Of a stretch of 61,934 nucleotides of DNA, positions 11,041 through 22,300 are shown in pieces (position 1 is the stretch's first letter; each line of letters opens with the position of its first letter). The notes below the pieces were generated by a model. The model did no database searches. It was given only the letters and a program-made list of their open reading frames with translations, and was not told the origin of the DNA. The stretch comes from Branchiostoma floridae. Lineage: Eukaryota; Chordata; Leptocardii; Amphioxiformes; Branchiostomatidae. Position numbers and translations under genes: made by a program. The stretch lies in the NCBI RefSeq assembly GCF_000003815.2, contig NC_049987.1, forward strand, positions 25,211,858 to 25,273,791, in the 5' to 3' direction.

Positions 11041-14000
11041 CAGAATGAGTCTAATTTATGTAGACTTACGAAATAAGAATAGAAAATGCACAACAAACTT
11101 CCATCACGAACACATTTTTATTAGCGTCTACGGCCTTTTACACACTCAGATCCCTCGTTAACCTTCTCTGTATCTGTAGAGCATTTTGTACATCAGACGA
11201 GTTACATACTTCTTATCCAAATCTTATCTTCTTCAGGTATCTGCTCAACATCAGATCAAATTCAAACCCATCTTAGTTGCTATATGGTTAAAACCCATTA
11301 CTACAAAAATGCATTCCTTACGTGCTTTTTACCAGAGGACTTGTTTTCTTCTAAATACAGGAATTTCCTTTAACAAGCCGCTTCTGGGCCTCATATATAA
11401 GTCAATCACTCAATGTTACTACAGAAGTTTGTACTGTAAACTGTATACGTTAAATGTTATAGAATCTGACATCTAGTTTTAACTTTTCCTTCTTTTCTGA
11501 AACTAAAAGAAGGCTTGTCATTCAAACTCATTACTATGAACCATACAATAATTGTATAGAGTGGATTATTACACGTTTCTGGAACAATTGTACAAAGCAC
11601 ATCTAGGTTACATGTTTCTTGGTCAATGTTCAATACGTCATGACTCTTACTCACTCAGGTATCATAAGAACTCGCATGTTTAGTGACGTCGTTCAGTTCT
11701 GATCATATTAGAGTTAGAAAAATCATCATACAACTCATTTTACATTTTAGACTTTAAGTTACTACACTATGTAGGTAACCATGTAACAAATATGGCGTTT
11801 TCTTCGTTCAACACCAAAATCACATTGTTGAAGGCAAGAAGATATCACCCCCCACCCCCACCCTGAATCAAGGGTACTGGTGACTAAACGTTTCTACGTT
11901 CATCCCATTCCCCACTAACTTGAGCTGTTAGGGTTAGGGTCGTGTAAGGGTTATGGTTAGCCTCCACATCGTGACCTGAGATGGTTATTCCACTCAGACT
12001 TCTGCTTGGCAATTACCCGGCCACACAGGTGTGACGCATTTTTCTCCCACCATGTCTATTGGAAACCCCCAAGCAGTGTTGGGACAAATACTTGGCAGGT
12101 GCGAAATTTTGCCTGACACTGGGCAGCATATGATCGCCCACTTCAGTCTCTGCCTTCTTCAGACTAAGTCATGTTAATAAATTACACAATTAATCAATTC
12201 TACCCAAAAAAAGCTGCATAGTCATCTAATCATTACTTACACTTCCTAAAGAAAGCGTAAAAGTCATGCAAAACTCAGGTAACATTCAGAATGCTCTACC
12301 ACCCCCTTCAAAAGAGTTACTAAGGGTTGACTTACATTGTACTGCAATATGTTGTATTGCTTCATTGCTCATCAGGTGGATCGTCATCCACAAGTGAATC
12401 CCTTGAGTGGGTATCCATATACATATGCCATGTACCCATAACAAAGATAGTCATGAATTATACAATCAAAATTCTACAATAATCACATTCACAAAAGTGC
12501 TTCTTTTTGACAGCGACCATCGAAACATTATCCAGGGCACCACCCTCCGTAGTAACCGCTGACTCATGCACTGGTCCTGGTTTTTCGGTGGCAGTTAGTA
12601 CAAAGATACGCACAGTTAAATGCAAACTATCAGTCTATTTCTTTACGTCAAGGAAGATAATTGCTCATGATAATTGAGTACAAAGATGTGAACAATTAAA
12701 AGCAAATTATTAATCTATTTTTACAATTGATGAGAAAATTCTATAAATAATTCAAGTGTTGTCCATGATAGAATATTTATAGAGATATAATTTAGCGCCC
12801 GGGGGGCAAATCTTCCAGGGTTCATACAAATACATATACAGCATACACAACACTGTTATGCAGATGAAACAATTCCAAGGTAATCGATACTAACGTATTA
12901 CACATCAAAAGTCTAAAATCATTCGCCTTTCACTGCCATGACTCTACCCATAAACTGTATGACACCGGCCACACAGGTGTGACGCATTTTTCTCCCACCA
13001 TGTATACCGGAAACCCCCAAGCAGTGTTGGGACAAATAATTGGCAGGAGCGAAATTTGGCCTGACACCGGGCAGCATATGATCACCCACTACAGTCTCTG
13101 CCTTCTTCAGACTACGTCATGTTAATGAATTACACAATTAATTAATTCTACACGAAAAAGCTGCATAGTCATCTAAGCATTACTTTCACTTCCTAAAGAA
13201 AGCGTAACAGTCATATAAAACTCAGGTAACATTCAGAATGCTCTACCACCCCCTTCAAAAGAGTTACTAAGGGTTGACTTACATTGTACTGTAATATGTT
13301 GTATTGCTTCATTGCTAGGGAGGATCGTCATCCACAAGTGAAACTCTTGAGTGGGTATCCATATACAGATACCATGTACCCATAACAAAGATAGTTATGA
13401 ATTATACAATCATAATTCCACAATGATCACATTCACAAAAGTGCTTCTTTCTGACTGCGGCCATCGAAACATTAACCAGGGCACCACCCTCCGTAGTAAC
13501 CGCTGGCTCATGATAATTGAGTAAAAAGATGTGCACAATAAAAAGCAATAATCTATTTTTACAATTGATGAGGAAACTCTGTAAATGTGTTTTCCATAAT
13601 AGAACATTTATAGAGATAGAATTTAGACCTCAGTGGGGCTAATCTTCCAGGGCTCTAATACATATAAAAGAAATACACAACAGATGCATATAAAACAATT
13701 CCAAGATAATCAATACTTACGTATTACACATCAAAAGTCTAAAATCATTCGCCTTTCGCTATCATGATGACTCTACCCATAACACCAACACCCTATCCCG
13801 AACATTCGGTAACTGTTCTGCTGAGACAAAACGAGTCCTGTTCATGTCACATTGTTGTTCCCTGTACTGTGTACAGGTGTGGTCTAATCACAGCGCCGCC
13901 GCGCTCCAGAGAGTCAGAGTTGCATTTCACGACGCCCTTAAAATCATGACGTCGCAACCTAGATCCACCAGCAACAGCTGGCTGTTTGCAATGTTGCGCT

Positions 14001-16240
14001 TAGACACCTTCGACGCCAGGAGGCGTAAGCTGACGCATTCATTTGCGACTCGCCTCCTGGCGTCCGAGAATGATATTGTAAGAGCGCTGTCATGCTCTGA
14101 TGCTGTCGCCACAAGCACCTTCTGGAGTAACTACTGTAAGGTCGTGCACAGACCACGTGCACGACGAGACGCAATGTGAGTCCTGTATTTTTGATTTTAA
14201 ACAGTAGATTATTGTTCTTTCTTTTAAATGTACTGTCAATTGTCCGTCCATATGGGCCAAAGTGCCTGATAATAAACAGAACTGATAAACTGCATGACAT
14301 TAGTATCCAAAGTCTTGATATCAGTCGGCAGGTCATTCCAAAGCTTCGCAACTGTGTATACGAATTTTTCTCCTCTTCATTTTTGCATTTTGTTTTAGGC
14401 AGCCAAGAATTATACATTGACCATCTTGTCAAGTATGTATGACGTTCATGCATCGATGAAGATTAGAAAACCATATAATCAGACACGCTTCGTAGATAGT
14501 CGACGTGCGGGGTAAACGTTTTTATAAGATATACTGCTATTTGGCCTATAGAGTACGTGAACTGGTACACCGTGTTTACTGGTGCCCCTTGGCTCACCTG
14601 TGACAACGATTCTAAGGAATAGTTATAAGTTAAAAGAACTTACACTTTTAAAGAACTTACACTTATTTTCTCTCTTAGATCCAGTAACAGGCCAAAATCA
14701 GATTACATTCCAGTGATCTGTACATCGTTCCATTGTGAGCCTGCAGGCTCCGTTTTGCAATACCCAATTAAGAATTTTTACCTGTGTCCCCTCCATTCAT
14801 TACTAGACTTAAATTCCTCGCCCAACTAAATACAAAAGTACATCAGGCTTTTGAACATACTTCTGTTTGCTGCTCTTCGCCCAGTCTGATTAATAATGTA
14901 CTTAAAGTGCAATAACATGATTACTTCAAAGTAAAATGATAGTTTTGATTACGTACTTATCATGAATTTATATTGTAGACTTTACTTGTTATCTTAATGT
15001 CTTAGCCATTCTATCGTTTATGCTGTATCGAGTATGCTGAATGTGATATTATTACACCAATTCTGCCGCAAGGTTGCGAACTGTATGACTTAAGTTTGCC
15101 AAATACACCGTGACAATATATATAACGGTGCACAGTCGTTAATGACTGACTGGCAGAACTTAAGGCTTGGATCACAAGTTTTCGGACAGCATCTGACAAA
15201 TAATAAGCAAAGTGCCTGGCACTTATTAGCTACATTTCTAGTTTTGCAGTTCGATGTTTGGTATGTTGATAGAGTTAGATCAATATGGAAACCCAAACGT
15301 TCTGCTGGCGACACCTGTTCAACAACGTCACAACCACTTGACAAGTCCAGGGTGGTGTTGGGCAAGAGAGTGAACTTGCGAGTTGTTCACAACAGCATGC
15401 ATTTTGTCTTTAACACATTCAAAATAATTAGGACGATTAGGCCGAATCCCGGTCAAGATTATTACAAGGTTAGTTTTCAAAGCGTCCAAGTTTTCATTGA
15501 ACTCGTGAGAATTAAAGAAAAAAGCCATTTTAGCTTATTGTTATAATCCGGATGTCGCTGTACAGTAGGCGCGAGGTTTCACCTGTCGTCTATGGACGTC
15601 CTGGATGAAAAAGAACAGAACAAGCAAGGATGTGTTCTGTGGAATTTTGCGTTTTTGACATGGTTCTCACAAGAGCAATGATGTTATAACGTGCTTTAAT
15701 AGTGTGATGAAAACTTAATGATATTGGGTCGTGAAGCAATTTCAGCTAATACAATAATAGGAGGCTTGTCAGGATAAAAAGCTGAGAAAACACCACATCT
15801 CTGCCAAACTATCGTCCTCAAGTTATTTTTCGTAAGCAAATATATCTTATATCGTTACAGATGTCCTGCCGTCAAGCCTCAAGCACAACAAGTAGGGCAG
15901 CAAAATGCATTGCCATGGCGACGGTCTCCAAGTTCCCATCTCGTGTTTTTAGCAATAGATGTAGCTTTCGGGTCAGATAGTAACCGGTGTAAGTTTGTCT
16001 CTTCTAGGACATTTTTTTTTAAATTTCAGATGCCTATTTGGACGAGAATAACTAAAGAACGTGAAAATCTAGTTCATTTCATGAAATGAGAAAAATCTTT
16101 ACCCCTAGTCTTGCTCGTACTTTATGCATGGCGTAAATAAAAACCTATGTATTGTATAATCAAAAGCAACATGTTTAGCCAGTTTAAAAACCTGAACCTG
16201 TTGTTAAAGCAAGAAGGTACTGATAGTGGTGAATCTGTCA
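11041..16240. repeat. 3' flank of gene B (paralogous to 38700-43250)
   Basis: No exon recognised. It aligns in direct orientation with 38700-43250 from CACGAACACATTTTTATTA (11105/38772) to the last propeller exon. It differs by an internal tandem duplication (11990-12560 repeated at 12960-13500, single in the other copy at 40588-41150) and the LINE tail at 13783-14290. A terminal exon for gene B may be hidden here. Confidence 0.85.
13783..14290 (+). mobile_element. 5'-truncated non-LTR retrotransposon tail
   Basis: The frame 13844-14179 reads SLYCVQVWSNH, then VRVAFHDALKIMTSQPR, LFAMLRLDTFDARRRKL and THSFATRLLAS, typical of the C-terminal part of non-LTR reverse transcriptases. The paralogous flank at 41520-41550 lacks it (CCCATAAATTGTATGAC), so it inserted after the duplication. 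A short ATAAA duplication is possible. Confidence 0.75.
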
Positions 16241-16254
16241 GGAGCTGTACTTAC

Positions 16255-16355
16255 CAGTGGTGACGCCAGGAGGCGCTGCCGTGGACAGGTAGATGCACCA
16301 TGGGTAATCTATGCCATCTACGAGCACAGTCTTGGTCTGGTCGGACTTGGACAGT
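16255..16355 (-). CDS. Gene B exon 9: last propeller exon found
   Basis: 101 nt, phase 2 to phase 1. It encodes LSKSDQTKTVLVDG and then CIYLSTAAPPGVTT. The donor is GTAAGT. Reading through would add GKYSS and stop, exactly as in gene C. Confidence 0.75.
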
Positions 16356-19300
16356 CTGGAGGTGTGGAACAAAAGATTTTGTTATTTCTTTTAGTGTACA
16401 CACATGTGTATGCTTCTTAAGTTCACAAGAGTGTAAACACAGGAATTCAAAACTTTAGATACATATATTCTGATACAAGTGCTGATTTGCATACATTCAT
16501 GTATATGGGGATATTTTTTTTATACTTATATGTCATTTCAGTATTTTATTTCATGCGGCCTGGAAGTGTAGAACAAAACATGTCTTCATACAAATGCATA
16601 TACTGAAAGTAAGGGTGTAAAACGTTACATACATATTCTTATACAGATGTTAATTTGCATACAACATTTATATTCATGTATTGGGGGATATTTATTTTAT
16701 ACTCATATCTAAGTATTTATTTCATGCCTATATCAGTACATCGGCGCGCAGTACTACCGATGCGTATATGTACACACAAGATACATACATATCATGTAGA
16801 TCATTATGCAGAATTTTACCCAGTAATAACAGATTTCTTACTACAAACTGTTTTCAGTAGATAAAGGGGATTTCCTCACTTTCCGATTTTCCCCCGAAAG
16901 GATGATGATGATGATGAATCCCGCCATTGAGACGACCAGTAGACGAAGTCCTCATCAACCGCGATTCCTTGAACGCTCTTCCCGCGTTCATACAGCACTT
17001 GTCGGATATCGTTACCCAGCAGGTCTGAGCTGTAGATGTCGTACTCCTGATGACTGTAGTACAGCCGATCCTCTAAATGGAATAACAAATATACTGATCA
17101 ATACTAAGTAGTTAGAGTTTTACATAAGACTAAAGAGAAAACATGCACTTACATAATGTCTTACACGTACTGGTATTGCAAAGATCAATGAACCAATGAT
17201 ATAGTCACAATAACGTGATTCTGGTAATATTAATGTTTCCTAACTAAACAAGTTTCCAAACTTGTTGTACTTAATTGACTATTTATTCATTTGCCATCCC
17301 CTACATGATATAGTCCCTCTGGTCAGGTCAAAGGTCACTGGGAGGTCACTGCGAAGTTCAGGTAGCATCTCTGTCCCAAAAGCAAGGACCTCCAGTGCTT
17401 TGTTCGCCCAGTATTAGAGTATACTGCCCCTGTGTGGCATGGAGGACTGACAAACGGACAACGGAAGAAAATTGAGAACATACAGATGCGTGCAAACAGG
17501 ATTATACTGGGAAGTAGCTACCAAAATTACTCACTATCCTGTCAAGTATTAAACCTGGAGAAACTCAAGGATAGACGGTACGCCCTTTGTCTGAAGTTCG
17601 CGAAGAGCCTGTACGCATCAGACGAGTACCAACACTGGCTTCCCAGGCGCAGAGGAGAAGTCAGCGGTAAAGTAATAAGACAAAGCAATCAACTAGTAAC
17701 ATTGCCAGTACACACAGAGCGCTACAGAAACAGCCCAATTCCCTATCTAACTACTTTGCTAAATAACAGTATGTAAACAAGGTGCATTCTATTAAGTTAG
17801 TGTGTCAATGAAAACCCTAACAACTTTTTAAATCTGTTAAAAGTTCATGTATTGTATCGAGTGCCAACTTGAATGTAAATGTTCAAGATTAGGAAGCATT
17901 TAGAACGCTGTGATTATCTTATTGCTGTAAATCATGTCAATAGTATTTTAAATACTTTTTATACTTTAAATAATCTTAAGGTTGTAAATTTCATGTATAG
18001 TGTTTTTTAAATTACAAGTTGTATCATCAATTGTATTTCCAATAGTCAGTTTTTTACTCCTTGTCCTATGTGAAAGGAGTGTACAATACAGCCTAAAGGC
18101 TGCGAAATGATTCTGTCAAATAAACCATTATAAAATAAACCATTATAATGATAAAGATTGAAGATAAGTACACATTATCATATTGGCAACGTGTCCATAA
18201 CTAGAGTCTGTTTCCTCACCAGTGAAGTCTATTGTGATGGCTGTGGGCCAAAACAGACCCGTGATGATGGTGGTTTGGTTACTGCCGTCCATCGCAGCTC
18301 GGCAAATACTGTCTTTAACATAGTCCGTCCAGTACATGAGTCTGTGAAAAAGAGCCCAGCAAACAAAAATATTGAAGCTTCGCGAAGTGCGAGGTGTTTG
18401 GAAATTTGCTGTTTCATTGTGCATCCTCTCGTTAATTATGCACGGTAAGTCGTAACTAAAATGATCTAATTGCACACTACCTAAATTATATACTGTAAAA
18501 GCAGGAATGTTAGCGGTGGTTTTATAATCACGGTTTTCGCAGTGGCCACTTCACCACGAAATTAAAACCACCGCGAACTTTTTTTCAATGGTAGTAAGAG
18601 ACTGCAGTGAATGGTGCTGCCGCGAACTTAAAACTTTACTTTTACTTTATTAGAATTACGACAATACATTATACTGCACCAGGCAGCAAGATGCTGATGT
18701 TGTGCAGACATACATAATCATAGTACAATACATCATAATCATCATCATACAACTTAAAACCACCGCGAACAGTCATTTTTTCAGCTACCGTGAAATTAAA
18801 TCTATTTACAGTATACAGCGCAAGAGAAGGAAGGAAGCTCATATGATGTGGTATGACATTGTCTGATGTACTGAGTCTTCCATCTGCCACAGGTATGAAT
18901 GCCCAAAGTCACGAATGAGTGTTATATAATTCCCANNNNNNNNNNNNNNNNNNNNNNNNNNNNNNNNNNNNNNNNNNNNNNNNNNNNNNNNNNNNNNNNN
19001 NNNNNNNNNNNNNNNNNNNNNNNNNNNNNNNNNNNNNNNNNNNNNNNNNNNNNNNNNNNNNNNNNNNNNNNNNNNNNNNNNNNNNNNNNNNNNNNNNNNN
19101 NNNNNNNNNNNNNNTAGCTTCGGCTAGGGTCGTCCCTCGGATAGGACGTTAAATGGAGGTCCCGTGTATGGGGAGAGCCACACCCCAGGCACGTTAAAGA
19201 ACCCCCACACATGCGATGGTGCGGCGTGTGATGTATCAAATCATTCTGTCTGACTGGAGTTGGTGGTTGACTACAAATCACCCGGATAGAGGCCTGGCGA

Positions 19301-22300
19301 ACCTCTGTTTCGTATCAGCCATATGGTGAGTGACGTGTTGGAACATTCACCGTCTTGTACTCTGCCAAATAAGGGGTATATCACCTCGTTAGGGGCGGTA
19401 TTACCCCACGCAAGGGGCAAGTTCCGGGCCTATTCCCCCAAATACATACATACATGCATATGAAAGCGCGCATCATTTAAAAGACAAGTGGAGATAGAAA
19501 AGCAGTTATGACCATACAACACCAATAAGCGATAAAAAAGGTCAATCCTTTATATATATGACTGGAGAAAAACTGTGTCAAGGGCCATCATAGCCCGGCA
19601 AAGACATGTCTCACAGAATTCTCCCAACGAACTTTTACACTCAGTCTGTTACCACTTCAGCTTGGGTGATCGGGACGGAAAGTATTCACCATGAAAACGT
19701 TAATACATGAAGCTCTGTCACTTTAACTACAGTTGTGTAAAGCACCTGTTTGTTGAAAAGATGAAAAACATTTTACTCACCCATTCCTGGGGTCCAGGAC
19801 CAGGCCGTTAGGCCAGCCGATGTCTGGTGACGTCAGAAGTGTCCTAGCGGACGATCCATCCATCTTTGCTACAGAGATAGTCTCTGGGACAGCGACAGAC
19901 CAGTAGATTTCCCCACCAGCGTGATCCAACGCCAGGCCATAGACACGGGCTGAAAAGAGTGTGAGGACGTTCCTGTGTAACTAATCTCTGTATCAATAAT
20001 ACAAGATCCTTGTCAGAATCTTTGAAATGTTGTTCTACTGGTGGAAAATCTTGATATTTGGAGTAGACAACAACAGTTTTGCAGTCTTGCAATGTACTTT
20101 ATTTATTACTTATTTTTATTGTTTGATTTATATAAATTGTAAGAAGTTTGTACAGGGAGGCCTTCGTATAAACAATAGCTTTTGACCTCCCTTGTACAGT
20201 TATGTTCATTTATATTTTAATGCCATGTATTTACTGTTTTTTTTCTCTAAGTGCGAAACAAATAGACAATATATAAAATAAACAGTGTACACAGATTCCC
20301 CAAAGATGTTGGGGGGTTGCCGATAGACTGACACATCTCAGCCCAGAAATGCGTAACTAGGACCACCATGCAGTCACTCCTTTTCTGTTAACTTTGATTG
20401 CTTATTAATCTCCGAGCAGATGTACAGATTATATAACATTTGCAGTCTTTTAACCGTATGCAGATGATGTCCAAGCAGATGTTAGGATCTGGCTCATTCT
20501 CCATGTCCGAAGCCTGTTTTTGCAACATTTGTCATTCTTTTGCAGAATTTTATTCTTCTAAAGATTCGCCTTTTCCACATCAAAAAAAGAACGAAGAGCA
20601 GGATACTTACATCTACTGAGATCGTCTGGACACAGCTTTCTAAAAAAATTCTGGATACGGCTTTGTAATTTTGCCTGACCTAAAATCAGATATATCACTT
20701 TGAAATGCTTACTTCTGACTTTAAATTTAAGGACTACAATTGCAATTTATAACTCACAATTGTCGGTATCTATGATGGTCTCCATGCCACTTCCATCACG
20801 ACGAGCCCGTTTGATGTTGCAGTTCCGATAATCTGACCAGTACACGTAGTCGGTGAGCGGGTCGAAGTCCAGGGCGAGGGGCTGTCCACCATCTACCAGT
20901 GGCAGTGTGACCTTTGATCCGGAAGTGATGTCAACTTGGATAATGTTTTTTTCATAACGATCAGCGACCAAGAGGAATGGCTCACTGTTCTTACGGGAGT
21001 CATGGTCTCCTATTGGGTGGAGGAAATTAGAGTATTGAAAAAACGCAATATTTTAAATCATTTTCTATATTCTTTCTGACATATAACATCACGAAACATC
21101 CTGATTTGCATATATCACTGACAATGCGGTATAATACCACAGTGGTAAATGATAGGCATTCACGTTATTAGGAAATGATATATTAATAGCATTTATGGTG
21201 TAAAACAATCTTTGTATACAGCTAGGTCATGGGATATAGCACGAATACTAAAGCATACCAACCAACAACAAACGAACAAACACATACAAACCTAAAGCCG
21301 TCACAAAGGCAATAATTTTTATTGCCACATTTTTATACTAATGATGTTGCTCAGCACACCATCCCAGATAGCACACAAAACAACTGAAACCCAACTCACC
21401 TGGCGTCTTACTCGTCTCGTCAAGGCGCTGCTCCAAGATGGGGCCGGTTCGGCTTCGCTCCTTGTCCAGGTCGCGTTTCAAGGCGTCAGTAGTGGTGGAC
21501 AGTTGGCGCATGTCGTCTTGATCGCGTGTCAAGGCGTCAACAGTGGTGGACAGTTGGCGCATGTCGTCTTGATCGCTCGTCAAGGCGTCAACAGGGGTGG
21601 ACATGTTGTCTTGGTCACGCTTCAAGGCGTCAACAGTGGTGGACATGCTGTCTTGATCGCACTTCAAAGCGTCAACAGTGGTGGTCTGAACGTCAACAGT
21701 GGTGGTCTGTTCAGATATCTCCTACAAATGTATAAAGGTATATATGTACGTCAGAATACCAAAGGTTAAAAAAACAAGATTGAAAAGCGGAAAGTTCTGA
21801 CTTGATGGTCTCAATAAACAAAACACTGGCAGTGTAGTAAAGATTGCTTTCCAACAGGCTTTTGTGATACAAGGGCGTTTACCTCATTGTTGATGAACGC
21901 CAGAAGGGCAAGTCCCACAGCGACCAGGATTAGCAGCAAGGCAATGCCCGTGGCGATGTAGGTAAGCCGGGAGCGGATGAAGCTACAGAGAGCACGGAAG
22001 CCGCTTGGTCCACCCGGATACTGGCAGTCTGTTAGAAAACAAGAGCAATTGAAACAAGGCTTTTTTTCAAAACTTTAATTTTCAACACAAAAATTTAGCA
22101 CCACAGTTTTGACAGTCCAACCCCAGTCTTTTTAAAGAATTACAAAGGCTGACAAACACCGGAGATGGACAGTAGAAAATTTGGGTAAGTCAAAGTTTCG
22201 TGCTGGAAATTACGTATACAGCTTAATTTTTATCCACAATAGGAAAATCGAAAATAATATACAGTACAATAAATTACACTATAATCGTTAGTAGGAAATT

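Noticed and set aside
12960-13060. Repeated ACACAGGTGTGACGCATTTT block (also near 12020 and 40607) as an exon
   Set aside because: It stays partly open on the minus strand in its copies but has no convincing splice sites and is duplicated in tandem within the flank; treated as non-coding.
15090-15365. Cysteine-rich minus-strand frame as the missing terminal exon of gene B
   Set aside because: The aligned sequence in the gene C flank (about 42370-42660) has stops and frame changes, so the frame is not conserved.
20613-20648. Small exon (KLCPDDL-like) between gene B exons 5 and 6, also at 51841-51876 in gene C
   Set aside because: The natural acceptor gives the wrong phase; only a 15-nt microexon with a poor acceptor would fit, and direct joining of the flanking exons already gives normal propeller spacing.
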